From: Saccharomyces paradoxus
Lineage: Eukaryota; Ascomycota; Saccharomycetes; Saccharomycetales; Saccharomycetaceae
Length of the DNA stretch: 64,000 nt
Assembly: GCF_002079055.1 (NCBI RefSeq)
Contig: NC_047495.1
Span: forward strand, 372,001 to 436,000
Direction: 5' to 3'
Below the pieces are notes generated by a model. It made no database searches, was not told the DNA's origin, and worked only from the letters and a program-made list of their open reading frames with translations. A program made the translations under genes and the position numbers. Position 1 is the stretch's first letter. Every line of letters starts with the position of its first letter. Below, one piece after another: positions 39,649 through 52,800 of this stretch.

Positions 39649-42600
39649 ATGCAGCAGAACAGCGAGTTTTTAACGGAAACACCTGGGAGCGACCCTCACA
39701 TATCTCAATTGCACGCGAATAGTGTAATGGAATCACAGCTTTTGGACGATTTCCTACTGAATGGGTCTCCCATGTACCAGGATGATAGCATGGCGCATAT
39801 TAATATCGACGAAGCTGCTAATTTTCAAAATTTTATCAAGACAGATGAGGGTGATTCGCCTAATTTGTTATCTTTCGAAGGAATCGGTAACAACACTCAT
39901 ATCAACCAAAACGTGTCCACTCCTTTGGAGGATGAAATAGGAGGTGACAGAGGCGTAAAGGAGGAAGAAGAGAACGAGCACGAGAACATGGTTTTTAAAG
40001 AAAAGAATACAGGCAGCTCCGTTCATGACGAGATTATATTTGGAAGAAAGGAAACGATTCAGTCTGTTTATATAAATCCTTTAGACTACCTTAAAGTAAA
40101 TGCGACGCAGCTACCTTTGAATGTGGAGGTTTCAGGGTTGCCACAAGTATCTAGAGTGGAAAACCAACTGAAGCTGAAAGTGAAAATTACGTCTGAAATA
40201 CCATTAAGCCAAAATATGGTTTACTTACCTAGTGATTCCATTTCAAGGGAAAAGTTTTACTTAAAAAAAAACATTGAGGAGTTTTCACAAGACTTCAAGA
40301 AAAATCTTCTGTATATCAATGCGTTTGTTCTTTGTGCGGTGAGCAACAGGACAACAAATGTTTGTACCAAATGTGTCAAGCGAGAACAAAGAAGAGCCGC
40401 TAGAAGGAAGTCAGGTATCGCAGACAATTTGCTATGGTGTAATAATATCAACAGAAGGTTAGTCGTGTTCAATAACAAACAGGTTTTCCCTATAATGAAA
40501 ACTTTCGATAATGTTAAGGAGTTTGAACTAACTACCAGGCTAGTTTGTTATTGCAGGCATCACAAGGCAAATAATGGCTTTGTCATATTATTCACTATAA
40601 CAGATTGGCAAAATAGACTACTAGGTAAGTTTACAACAACACCTATCATGATCACGGATAGAAAACCAGCAAATATGGATACTACCAAGTTCAACAACAC
40701 TACCACCACGTCCAGAAGACAGTTAACGGAAGATGAATCTACCACAGAATATTATTCAACGGATAACAATCAATTAAGCAAAGACGAAAATATGCCATTT
40801 CAATATACTTATCAACACAACCCATATGATAATGACAGTCAAATGAATAATATTCCACTGAAAGACAAAAACTTACCATTCCAATATTCCATTCCTCAAC
40901 AGACAGATTTACTTCAGAATAATAATTTATCACTGAACCTCTCTCTGCCTAACCAGCATATTCCATCACCAACATCTATGAGCGAAGAAGGCTCAGAGTC
41001 ATTTAATTATCACCATCGCGATAACGACAATCCAGTTCGTACCATTTCTTTAACAAATATCGAACAACAGAGTCAACTGAACCAACGGAAAAGAGCACGC
41101 AATAATTTGGAAAATGACATCGGTAAACCTCTATTCAAGCATTCCTTTTCAAATTCAATCAGTCCAGCAAATAATACGATGAATCCGTCCTTACATTCAA
41201 TGCACGATTTCTCAATGAAAAATAACAACAACAGTTTACCTTCAATTAATCGCGTTATACCTTCACAAGGGCCAATTAACGGTGGTATTGAAGTTACTTT
41301 ATTAGGTTGTAACTTTAAAGATGGCCTATCTGTAAAGTTCGGTTCTAACCTCGCCCTTTCTACGCAGTGCTGGAGTGAGACCACAATCGTCACTTATCTT
41401 CCTCCCGCAGCCTATGCGGGCCAAGTATTCGTCTCTATTACTGACACAAATAATGAAAATAATGCCGATGATCTTCCCCAGGAAATTGAAATCAATGATA
41501 ATAAAAAGGCCATATTTACCTATGTTGACGATACTGACAGACAACTAATTGAATTAGCTTTGCAAATTGTGGGGTTAAAGATGAATGGTAAATTAGAAGA
41601 TGCAAGAAATATCGCCAAGAGGATCGTTGGCAATGATTCTCCTGACAGTGGTGCTAATGGCAACAGTTGCTCAAAGAGCACAGGGCCTTCTCCAAATCAA
41701 CATAGTATGAATTTGAACACAAGTGTTCTCTACTCCGACGAAGTCTTGATACAAAAAGTTATAAAATCATTAAACATCAACTCCAATATTTCCATATGTG
41801 ATTCATTAGGAAGAACTTTATTGCATCTTGCATGCTTGAAAAATTACTCAAACCTGGTGTATACATTGATCAAAAAAGGTGCTCGTGTTAACGATATTGA
41901 TTCCTTTGGGCTAACTCCGTTACATTTTGCATGCATAAGTGGTGACCCTAAGATTATTAAGATGCTATTAAATTGCAAAGTCAATTATTCATTGAGGTCA
42001 CACAACGGATTGACTGCAAAAGAAATATTCATAGCAAACCACATTCAACCAAAGGAATTCAACAGAAAACAAGAAAACAGAGATAACCATAAGTTTGTTC
42101 AAAATGACGCTTATATCAGCGAAGTATTGTCATTGTTTGAAAAATTCCAAGACGGTGCAAGGTTTGCCAATAGTGTAGAGACGGACAGTAATTATTCTAT
42201 TAGCAGGAAATATTCACAATCCAGTTTTAATTCGAGCCTTTTAGATAATGAATCTCTGAATGAGAACATATTCGAGAACCAAAACATGTTGATTCCTACT
42301 TCTGTGGAGATTCAGCATCCTACCTTTCAATTATTTGAGAATTCAAGTTATTCTGAATACGATCAAAGTGATTTTGAAGAAGACGGTGATGAGGATTTGT
42401 TCGTTACCGACGAAGTAGAACAACCAGGTGTTGCATGCAGTGAGGAAGAAAATAAGCCTCTTGATATTGAATCTAGCGTCAACGAAACCGGTGAGGATAA
42501 TGGTAGCACATCCCTCTGGAATAGAGTTTTGCATCGAATTAATGATGACTTACCCAAATACGAGGATCTATTCCCGCTATCTTGGGGTAAAGATGATAAA

Positions 42601-42993
42601 TTGAAAACCGCAAACCAGGACAATATTGTGGAACAGTCTGGATCTAATATTGAAAACTCTGAAAATTCAGAGGAAGAAGATTATGAAGAAGAAGAAGAGT
42701 TTTTGAAGAAACAGTTTAATAGATTTTTCCAAAACAAACAGAACTTCCAAAATGATAAAATGTTAATATTTTTCTGGATACCCTTAACATTACTACTTTT
42801 GACATGGTTCATCATGTACAAATTTGGCAATCAAGATAGTTCCATCAATCATATAAGTGAATTAATCTCAGAATACTTGAGAATTGCATTAGCAAAGTTC
42901 TTACTGGGAAATGAAAGGATGAAAACCGCATTCAGGTCAAAATTATCCAACCTGCAAACAACAAGAATGTTGAACGATTTAATTGTCAGTTAG
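39649..42993 (+). CDS. MGA2: Mga2, ER membrane-tethered activator of OLE1
   Basis: A 1,114-residue protein (reference 1,113). Mga2, with paralogue Spt23, senses membrane lipid packing in the ER. Proteasome processing after Rsp5 ubiquitination frees a p90 fragment that activates the desaturase gene OLE1. An IPT/TIG domain begins near residue 531 (INRVIPSQGPINGGIEVTLLG). Two ankyrin repeats lie at about residues 718-790 (GRTLLHLACLKNYSNLVYTLIKKG; GLTPLHFACISGD). An acidic stretch precedes one C-terminal membrane helix at about 1,038-1,060 (LIFFWIPLTLLLLTWFIMY), the lipid sensor. Confidence 0.97.
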   Translation: MQQNSEFLTETPGSDPHISQLHANSVMESQLLDDFLLNGSPMYQDDSMAHINIDEAANFQNFIKTDEGDSPNLLSFEGIGNNTHINQNVSTPLEDEIGGDRGVKEEEENEHENMVFKEKNTGSSVHDEIIFGRKETIQSVYINPLDYLKVNATQLPLNVEVSGLPQVSRVENQLKLKVKITSEIPLSQNMVYLPSDSISREKFYLKKNIEEFSQDFKKNLLYINAFVLCAVSNRTTNVCTKCVKREQRRAARRKSGIADNLLWCNNINRRLVVFNNKQVFPIMKTFDNVKEFELTTRLVCYCRHHKANNGFVILFTITDWQNRLLGKFTTTPIMITDRKPANMDTTKFNNTTTTSRRQLTEDESTTEYYSTDNNQLSKDENMPFQYTYQHNPYDNDSQMNNIPLKDKNLPFQYSIPQQTDLLQNNNLSLNLSLPNQHIPSPTSMSEEGSESFNYHHRDNDNPVRTISLTNIEQQSQLNQRKRARNNLENDIGKPLFKHSFSNSISPANNTMNPSLHSMHDFSMKNNNNSLPSINRVIPSQGPINGGIEVTLLGCNFKDGLSVKFGSNLALSTQCWSETTIVTYLPPAAYAGQVFVSITDTNNENNADDLPQEIEINDNKKAIFTYVDDTDRQLIELALQIVGLKMNGKLEDARNIAKRIVGNDSPDSGANGNSCSKSTGPSPNQHSMNLNTSVLYSDEVLIQKVIKSLNINSNISICDSLGRTLLHLACLKNYSNLVYTLIKKGARVNDIDSFGLTPLHFACISGDPKIIKMLLNCKVNYSLRSHNGLTAKEIFIANHIQPKEFNRKQENRDNHKFVQNDAYISEVLSLFEKFQDGARFANSVETDSNYSISRKYSQSSFNSSLLDNESLNENIFENQNMLIPTSVEIQHPTFQLFENSSYSEYDQSDFEEDGDEDLFVTDEVEQPGVACSEEENKPLDIESSVNETGEDNGSTSLWNRVLHRINDDLPKYEDLFPLSWGKDDKLKTANQDNIVEQSGSNIENSENSEEEDYEEEEEFLKKQFNRFFQNKQNFQNDKMLIFFWIPLTLLLLTWFIMYKFGNQDSSINHISELISEYLRIALAKFLLGNERMKTAFRSKLSNLQTTRMLNDLIVS

Positions 42994-43141
42994 TCTGCTT
43001 TTTTGCGTATATAAATATATATATGTGTGTGTAATGAAAAGACGATACACTTGAAGAAACGAAATGCAGTAAAAAAAAGGGAAAAAAATTAAAACTTGTA
43101 AATGTCAGCGGTAACGATAATGTATATACTTTAAATGTAAA

Positions 43142-44548
<1,407 letters not shown>

Positions 44549-45313
44549 TTATGGCATAAAGTCCTTCAAGGCAGGGTCATTATAGCTCAAGTACTGTCCA
44601 TTAACACCGTCAGGAATACCATGTAGGGCCAGCTTGGCGTAAACTGTGGCTGGCACAGAGCTATCCAGCAACTGGTTATTCTCCTTTAAACCTCTAAACA
44701 TCTTCAATTGCTCTGCACTCATGGAGGAAGGCCCCACGTTCTCTCTAATGTTAACTTGCATATCTGTGTCCACAATACCTGGGGCCACAGCAATGGCCTT
44801 TACTTGCTTTTCTTCATTGGCTAAAGTCATGGCAAAGTGGTTAAGAGCGGCCTTTGAAGAGCCGTACGCTCCCCAACTACTGAAGTACATGTTACAGGCA
44901 TCCGAACTGACGAACACCACGTTACCGTTGGTCTTCTTCAATTCAGGCAACGCAATGCTAACCAAGGAAACAATGCTGAAGAAATTGATGTCATACAGTT
45001 TTCTCCAAGCATTGACATCAATCTCATTGACATTTTGCACGGGCTCCAAGACACCTGCGTTGGCAACCAACGAGTCGATCTTGCCGTGTCCCTTAACAGC
45101 AGAGTTAACCAACTGCTTCAACACGGAATCGTCCGTAATGTCGCCGACGACGTAGAAGAACCTGTCACCATACTTCTCCTTCAAATTCTTCAACGGTGCC
45201 TCTGACCTGGCCACACCGTACACAACCGTCTCCCTGTCCAAGCTGAAAAGAATGTCCACGATGGCCTTACCGATACCTCTGGAAACACCTGTAACTAAAA
45301 TAACTTTACCCAT
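44549..45313 (-). CDS. YIR035C: Short-chain dehydrogenase/reductase, YIR035C orthologue
   Basis: A 254-residue classical SDR. The cofactor loop TGVSRGIGKA and the catalytic YGSSK (Tyr and Lys) are intact, with the NAG motif in VANAGVLEP. Its physiological substrate is not settled; sepiapterin/benzil-type carbonyl reduction is suggested by its close relative next door. It is a tandem paralogue of IRC24, in the same orientation, with 307 bp between them. Confidence 0.93.
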   Translation of the reverse strand: MGKVILVTGVSRGIGKAIVDILFSLDRETVVYGVARSEAPLKNLKEKYGDRFFYVVGDITDDSVLKQLVNSAVKGHGKIDSLVANAGVLEPVQNVNEIDVNAWRKLYDINFFSIVSLVSIALPELKKTNGNVVFVSSDACNMYFSSWGAYGSSKAALNHFAMTLANEEKQVKAIAVAPGIVDTDMQVNIRENVGPSSMSAEQLKMFRGLKENNQLLDSSVPATVYAKLALHGIPDGVNGQYLSYNDPALKDFMP

Positions 45314-45620
45314 GTTTTTTTTCTCACCTGTTATAACCTGTAGTCAGCTTTATTTCCTAAGTACGGTCTTACTACGTCTCACTTGCTTTTTTTTGTTTAC
45401 GTATATATATATATCCGTAAACATGAGTAAATGTTGATGGTTCTTTATATTATCTTCTCTTGATTATTTTGAAAACACCGCGGGATTCCGTCGGTGATAC
45501 ATTCAATCCGGTTCTTGGCACAGAAATGCCCGCACAAAAACTGTCGCTCATCGCAAACCTAATAAAAGCTTGGTATCTAAAAACTATAAGCATACTCTTT
45601 TACGTAATATAGTTTCAGCA
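45314..45620. promoter_or_regulatory. YIR035C promoter / IRC24 3' region
   Basis: About 300 bp, with a TATATATATAT run near 45404-45414 as a likely core promoter element. No further feature is seen. Confidence 0.5.
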
Positions 45621-46412
45621 CTAGCCCTGCACCGGTCCTAGTCGCTCATCATTGTAGCGGAGATATTGGCCGTTCAGAGAATCGGGAATACCTTTCAGGG
45701 CGAGCTGCGCTAGCACCGCTGCAGGCACCTTTGGGTCTAGCAACGACGAGGTCTTATACAATTGAGTAAACCTCTCGAGGGCCTTGGGTGTCATGCCCTG
45801 GGGGCCCAGCGTTTCCCTGATATCTTTTTGCATCTGCGTGTCCACCACGCCCGGTGCAATACACACGGCACGGACCTTGTCGCTGGGCTCTTCACTAGCA
45901 ATATCCATGGCAAAGTGGTTCAGTGCGGCTTTGGAGCAGCCGTATGCAGACCATCCATTGTATGGTTTTACACTCGCTCCAGAGCTGACAAACACAATGT
46001 TGCTAACAAATGGAGAGCCCTTCAAGAGGGGCAAACACAGCGTCACCAGAGTGACGATGCTGAAAAAGTTCACATCAAACAGCCTTTCCCACTGCTTGAT
46101 GTCATGCTCGGAGGTGGCATGGGAGATGGACTTCACCGGTTCTAGCATCCCAGCATTTGCAACGATACTGTCCAATTTTCCGTGCTTGTTTCGGATCTCT
46201 TCCACCAAAGCTTCCACTTGAGATCTGTCAGTAATGTCGCAGGCGCGGTACATAAATTTATCTGCACCGTATTCCTTTTGTAAGGACTGCAGGCTGGCTT
46301 CTGTCCTTGCTACGCCGTATATGACACATTCGTCATCTCTTTCAATAATAGTTTTCACCAACTGCAGGCCAATCCCACGGGACGCACCAGTAACCAAGAT
46401 AATTTTGCCCAT
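45621..46412 (-). CDS. IRC24: Irc24, benzil-type carbonyl reductase (SDR)
   Basis: A 263-residue classical SDR, the reference length. The cofactor loop TGASRGIGLQ, the NAG motif in VANAGMLEP and the catalytic YGCSK are intact. The S. cerevisiae enzyme reduces benzil with NADPH; its natural role is unclear and deletion raises Rad52 foci. The codon use is more GC-rich than in YIR035C. This may reflect age of the tandem duplication or different selection; inference only. Confidence 0.94.
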   Translation of the reverse strand: MGKIILVTGASRGIGLQLVKTIIERDDECVIYGVARTEASLQSLQKEYGADKFMYRACDITDRSQVEALVEEIRNKHGKLDSIVANAGMLEPVKSISHATSEHDIKQWERLFDVNFFSIVTLVTLCLPLLKGSPFVSNIVFVSSGASVKPYNGWSAYGCSKAALNHFAMDIASEEPSDKVRAVCIAPGVVDTQMQKDIRETLGPQGMTPKALERFTQLYKTSSLLDPKVPAAVLAQLALKGIPDSLNGQYLRYNDERLGPVQG

Positions 46413-46675
46413 TTCCCTTCTTTGGCGAATTATAAGCTGACCTTCTTGCTGCTGTTTGAATAGCCCTTTTTTCTTATATTCCTCATTCTTTCTGCATTTT
46501 CATTTTTAGCCTCTTGACGAAAAAGGTCAAAAAGTGAAAAATGAGGAAAAAAAAGATATGAAAGGTAGTGTGTGCTCCCTTAATATTAAAAGAGCAATAG
46601 TAAAAGCAGCAGCACCAGAGCTTTCCACATCTCTTTCTTTTCAAGCTGTCTTCTCGTAAAGTATTCAAGTTTATC

Positions 46676-47167
46676 ATGTCAGAATTTTATAAACTAGCTC
46701 CTATTGACAAGAAAGGTCAACCTTTCCCCTTCGACCAATTAAAGGGAAAGGTTGTTCTTATCGTTAACGTTGCCTCCAAATGTGGGTTTACTCCACAGTA
46801 CAAAGAACTAGAAGCCTTGTACAAACGTTATAAGGATGAAGGTTTTACCATCATCGGGTTCCCATGCAACCAATTTGGCCACCAAGAACCTGGTTCTGAT
46901 GAAGAAATTGCTCAGTTCTGCCAATTGAATTATGGTGTGACTTTCCCCGTTATGAAAAAAATTGACGTTAATGGTAGCAGTGAGGACCCAGTTTACAAAT
47001 TTTTGAAGAGCCAAAAATCCGGTATGTTGGGCTTAAGAGGTATCAAATGGAATTTTGAAAAATTCTTGGTCGATAAAAAGGGTAAAGTCTACGAAAGATA
47101 CTCTTCGCTAACCAAGCCTTCTTCGCTGTCTGACACCATCGAAGAACTCTTGAAAGAGGTGGAATAG
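46676..47167 (+). CDS. HYR1: Hyr1/Gpx3, thiol peroxidase and Yap1 activator
   Basis: A 163-residue protein, the reference length. It reduces hydroperoxides using thioredoxin and passes oxidation to Yap1. Peroxidatic Cys36 (VASKCGF), Cys64 (FPCNQFG) and resolving Cys82 (QFCQLNYG) are all present. The Gln and Trp of the catalytic tetrad lie in CNQF and GIKWNF. About five residues differ from S. cerevisiae by my comparison, a useful marker of species distance. It is divergent from IRC24 (263 bp between starts). Confidence 0.97.
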   Translation: MSEFYKLAPIDKKGQPFPFDQLKGKVVLIVNVASKCGFTPQYKELEALYKRYKDEGFTIIGFPCNQFGHQEPGSDEEIAQFCQLNYGVTFPVMKKIDVNGSSEDPVYKFLKSQKSGMLGLRGIKWNFEKFLVDKKGKVYERYSSLTKPSSLSDTIEELLKEVE

Positions 47168-47357
47168 ACAGGATCTATTTTCGTGGCTGAACAAACTTTA
47201 GTTTTCTTTTATATTTGTTAATAATAATACATACTCGCTACTATAACCTGTCAATTATTATGTGTCGCAACAAACTATATATATATACATAAACATGTAT
47301 TGAAATGTGTGAACGAACCACGAAGCAGTAAGAGCCACCATAGAACTATGAAGTTAC

Positions 47358-48062
47358 TTAAAATTTGCTACCTAAAGCATGCGCCTTTTCCTTGGAAGTA
47401 ACATACGATTCCTCTGAAGTTATAGTTTTTAACCATTTGGAAATTGCAGGATAATCCTCAGGTGCGGCAAATTTTCTTTCAAACGCCATCTGTAAAGGGA
47501 AAGACATTAAGATATCAGCACCACTCAATTTCCCGTCAACCAAGTAGCCGTTATTTTTGGAGATTTCACCCTCCACAAAAGCGAACTGGTTCTTCATCTC
47601 ACCGCTAGAGTAAGCCTGACTGATCTTGTCCGCCACCTTCCCTACCAAATATGAAATGGGGAAGGGCATACCAGAATTCTTCGCCTTTGAAAGAATGAAC
47701 TCAATCATCAAAGGTGGTTGTAAGGAACCTTCAGCATAGAACAGGTAGTAGTTGACCTGGTCCGCAATATCAGCATCCTCGCTCATTAAAACGTGTGAAT
47801 GATCAAAATGCTGCAAGACATATTGGAAGATGAAACCGGACTCGGCAAGTATCTTCTTCTTGCCAGTTTCTCTGTCTTGAACTTCCAACAATGGGGATCT
47901 TCCTAATGGATGAATTTTCTTTAGTTCTGGAGGAGCACGGAAGTTCGCATCCCTTTTATAAGGGACAATTTCGTATTCAAGTTTCAAATGGTCTAATAGC
48001 CACAAAAGTCTGAATGCTCTGGATTGGTCCAACCAATGGACTTTGATAATTGGCGACGACAT
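47358..48062 (-). CDS. GTT1: Gtt1, ER-associated glutathione S-transferase
   Basis: A 234-residue protein, the reference length. The N-terminal thioredoxin-like domain opens PIIKVHWLDQSRAFRLLWLLDHL. The GST cis-Pro and ES pair are in GRSPLLEVQD and AESGFIFQYVL. The C-terminal helical domain has the DILMSFPL region. It acts in xenobiotic and heat tolerance at the ER membrane. The ATG at 48062 is the first in frame. It is convergent with HYR1. Confidence 0.96.
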   Translation of the reverse strand: MSSPIIKVHWLDQSRAFRLLWLLDHLKLEYEIVPYKRDANFRAPPELKKIHPLGRSPLLEVQDRETGKKKILAESGFIFQYVLQHFDHSHVLMSEDADIADQVNYYLFYAEGSLQPPLMIEFILSKAKNSGMPFPISYLVGKVADKISQAYSSGEMKNQFAFVEGEISKNNGYLVDGKLSGADILMSFPLQMAFERKFAAPEDYPAISKWLKTITSEESYVTSKEKAHALGSKF

Positions 48063-49804
48063 AATTGCTTTCTTGGGACAGCTTTCTCCTTCCAATTCAG
48101 GTTGTGGGAGAAATTATCACAATATCAATGATCGTTATATATGGATCCAGCCACGATATTTTAACGCCGTCTAGTGGCCCCCAAATTTTTCATCATAGTA
48201 GAGCGTGCGGGTACGAAATGAAAACCATCAGTAATGGCCGTAGTAGAAAAAGTACGATTGTCATAGTAACAGTGAGGGGCTTATCTTTAGCTATGCGAGG
48301 CCCCCTTCTTGATGCTAACAAATTATAACTATCCGTGGTGATTTCCCCATTGGGCTAGCCTTGGCATTGCAGATCACCCTTAGGGCTTACTTTGGTGCAG
48401 GCTTAAGCAGCCATAACTTCGTAAATCGAAGGCGGGCTGGGTCTTAAGGAATGTTCATTTGGGCAGCATAGTGGTTGAAAAAAGAGCGCAACAGCTGTTG
48501 TTTGGGGCACTATTTCTGTAGTATGTCTTCCTTCAAAAGGGCTTACTCTCTTGAACAATTCTCGCTTGCTCAAAGAGGCAAGCTCAAAGTGCAAAGTGCG
48601 GAATTGAACGCCGTGCACTTCTTCCAGGCCAGATAAACGTTGCTATGAAGGATCATTATCCATGTAATCTCAAGTTATCATGTAAAGCCTGTGCATGGAC
48701 TGCATTATACCAATAATGTCTTGTTACAATACCGAAGGAGAGGCAAACTATGCAGCTAATTAGTTCAATGCCAGTGGTTCATATAAATCACGATCGTAAA
48801 GACGTAATACCGCTTGAACTTATAATTGAGAATTAGATACAATGGCAGAATCAACAGACGGTAATGTCACAACAAGAAAAAGTGCGGGTATATCATAATA
48901 TATACTGAAAGTATAACCACCTTATTTTCTTTACTGTCATCTCCTGTGCAGTGCACGGTGCGAGGCAAGGTAAAATGATGTTGGGTGAAAATAAAAATGT
49001 TGAGCTAGAAGCAAATTTATTCGCTCAGAATGTCATGCTATAATTTTCTTGTAATAATGACTATAGTGACGGTCACTTTATTGGCGGCTTCCTTTAATAC
49101 GGTATGGAAGAAGGTTGCATGCGTAGTATTAATAAGCAATATCTGCAATGTTATATATACCAAGACCGAGGTGAAACTTTCCGCCTGTGATGGTAGTTGA
49201 ATTGGTCGGAAGTTCAATAATGCCGCCTCCGCCAACCTCTCGTTACATGTGGCCATTGTATAAGCGATTGTAAGAACTTTCACGTGTTGTCCACCTCGAG
49301 ATTTGCCAATTTCAGTAGTGTTGACCTCTACCGTAAAAAAAATTAACTAAGCTGATTAATAGCCACCTCATCCTTAGACAATTCTATCTGTTCTATCTGG
49401 CGCTTATTTGTATAAAGTTATTACTTCGTAGTTCCACTTTGATCAATATGGGGGAAAGCGCACATGGCTAGAAAATGTCGCATACTTACTAATACTTCAT
49501 ATTAATGGTTTAAGCAATGCGGTGCGATCAACACTAAAAATATCAGGATCTTGTATTTATAATGGCTGACAAAAGTAAAAGCTATCGTATGCATCATCTA
49601 TGCCACTGATTTACAAACATAATCCCCGTGTGCTTGCGGTATGAAGCCGATCATTAGTGCATACGTGGTCTGATGCATACTGAATATTGAAGATGTAATA
49701 GTTTTTTTCGATTTTCTAGTGCATTCAACTTAAGGATGTGGGGAACAAAAGAATTAGCGCCATAAGATCATTGAAGTTGGGGAGATAACAAGAAACAGTA
49801 TAGA

Positions 49805-49848
<44 letters not shown>

Positions 49849-52800
49849 ACAAAAGGTGAAAATGTTATACTGAATAGGCGGTCCCTGTCCTTATCAGCGG
49901 AGAAGTAAATAAATTAGTCCTTGGCTATTCTCTATTTCTCAGGCATGAATATAATAAGAAAATCCTCCTGCCCGACTGAACAACTGCTGATAGTTAGATA
50001 TTGAGAAGCAAAGTAAATCGAAAACCGTGCGCTAAACAAGACTCCAAAGACTTTGAAAGAAAAAAGTCTTGCTGAGGGAAGAAGCCCTAAATTGCTCACT
50101 ACTAGTTGCTTTTACAAAACTTCTGTCCTTGATTCGAAAGGCCAATGGCTTAGCGGGCGGAGATGGAAGGTGGCAAAAAGAGCCTGTTCGCATTTGCCTA
50201 CCTGTCAAATAAGCATACAGCGGTCGCTACATTTCCCCTTTAGTAGAAGCACAATTGTTACGTAGGCCAGAAGGTGAAGCATATGCAATCGTGGAAGGAA
50301 TTTCTTGAAGGAATCTCTTAGAAAGATACAAAATGTGAGGGAAAAAAAAAGGCACCACAAAAACGTTAGATATATCTAATTTTAGAAGTATTTTTCGTAC
50401 CAGTGGTACACTATCGAAAGAAAAGAAAAATGCCCGCACCTGCCTCCGCTGCCAATAATATCAGCACGTTCATCTGACTGGATAATAATACAAAGGAAAA
50501 TCCGTGGGGGGTATAAATTGCCCTAGAACAATAGTGTCAGGAACAAACCTTCTAGAAGAAATGTGGGAATATCAATTTGGAAAATGTCAATGTATTTGGA
50601 ACCGCTTTCCAGTAAAATAACGAAGAGCGGAAAAAAACCCGTGGTGCTGTTGATTTGAAGGCACAATAAACTGCTTGTTACTAAGAGCGGCATTGACATC
50701 AAGAATGGACCCTATAATACGAAACACTGTCAAAGAAAAAAAGTTCATTTTTGCCTGTGAAACTAAGTTTGAGGCACTTTTTAATTTAAAGTTTACATAA
50801 TCCTTCTAAAAAAAGTTTAAAAAGAAATATATTGCCTAGATAGCCTGCAAAGGCTCAAGGCAGAAGATGACCATATATTAAGATTTTATACTTTTTTCCC
50901 TGCAAAAAAGCGGCTCATATGACGGATCGCCGGATATCCAACCGGTTTAGTGTCGAGCGTATGGAAGATTGACGTAACCGTCCGTTCAGGTACGAAGCGT
51001 GAGTTACATTACATCATGAAGGGACATTATTACGGTCTATGACATGTTTCACCAACAAAGAGAAAAGAAAAGGATTCTATCAAATGTTTGGCCAGGCCTT
51101 CAATAAGCAACCTGAGCAGAATACGTTTACTCATTCCTTCCGTTCGGACATACTTAGGTAATGTTGCAGGGCTAAGGGTTTTTTATGTACTTTTAATAAG
51201 GTACGGGAGGATTTTAGGACATGCCGTTTTTCACTTCCTTCCCATCTCGAGAGTTGTGCTAGTACTGTCCTCCATCCCTCTCTCTAAATCTTCGTTTCTT
51301 CATTGTTGCGAGCTTGATAAACACATCATTAAGCGGACTGTCTTAAAAAAGGAGATTATCGTTTAACTGAGCTACCCAAAAAACATGCCAGAGTTTCTAT
51401 CACCATACCATATAGGGCCTCTGAAAAAGCGCGAAGTAGGTTAGACATGAATTTTGATAATATATCCCAGTAGAAGTTCAAGACAATGGCAGAAGCCTAG
51501 CATAACACATATATGACAATAGCCTAGCTCTTAGTATACAGCGATTGATACCTCGCAGATTGAATATAGGGGAGAGGAGCACAAGGAAGCCCCATCATGG
51601 ATGCCAAAAAGGATATAAGAAACTGATTGTCTCTTTCCCTTTTCAAAAAAAAACAATGATGCTCAAGCGACTGGTAATCCTGCTGTTTCCGAACAGATTT
51701 CTCATGATATTGGAAGGAGCCATACAGTCTTTATTGTTGTTCTGCTGGCTTTTCTGCAAGGGATAGAAGATTTACAACATCTTCTTAGAATATCACTATA
51801 GGCTCAATGGAGGCCTTTGCGATGGCATACCACTTGAATCATTTAGCCTACAAGTTTCGCTACGACTTTTTTTATTACAAAGTCTGATGTTTTCAAAAGA
51901 AAATTATGGGTCCATTTGATGACGGAAAGGTTATGCGGTTCATTTCTCGCAATAAAGTAACTTTGCTAAAGTCATACCGGCAGTGATTGTGGTATCTACG
52001 ATGTACTTCGCATTTTCACACAACATGAGAAGGGAAAGGCCAGTTATATCCAGTATTCCCTCATATTAGACAATATACAGTAGAATTTGATAGGAGAATC
52101 TTATATCTGGGCGGCTCTATTTTTTGGCCCTTTCAATTGTATTTTGATGCTGTGAGTGATTTTACGCCGCTAATTGTTGTTATCTATATATGGCCACCAG
52201 CCGATTTTCACTATGTAAGGAAGGCCCTTTAACGAAATGAACGGGTTTTAGTGAGGACTAAGAAAATTTAATATATTTACTTTGATGAACAAGTGGTTTT
52301 ACTCGTCTCTCCATATGGCCACGTATTCTACTTACTTTGCGCGCTAGTCCAATGGTATTAAGCCCTTTGAAGTAGAAGGAAATCCCAATAATGCCGAGAG
52401 CAGTGCAGCCCTGTAATATGTTAAGCAGCTGCGATCAGATGACTCTCAAAAATTCTTCTATTGGTACTATTTTTTACTTTGCATAATAAAATGAAATGAG
52501 ATTCAATGCAAATTCCCCAAAGCTCGTCAAAATATTACCTTTTGAAAACCATCAGTCTATCGTGCCATAGGTCTTATACTTTGCGCACAAGCTTCCATAA
52601 TTGAGTATGTGTTATTCAGTACCCGCACTCATCACGATACCTTATATAATAAGAGACAAGGATTATTTAGTAAAGAATACAGAAACAACTCAAGAGAACA
52701 GCAGCTAACTGACAAGTGGGGCCACAACTAACAATTGTTAAAGCTTCCTTCCCGTATCGTTAGCTCTGTAATGTTGTAGTATAGAAGTGTCACCTTCATG

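Noticed and set aside
51088-51366. A 92-codon frame, the longest in the 48-54 kb gap
   Set aside because: No family motif, no strong promoter or leader and no supporting codon bias.
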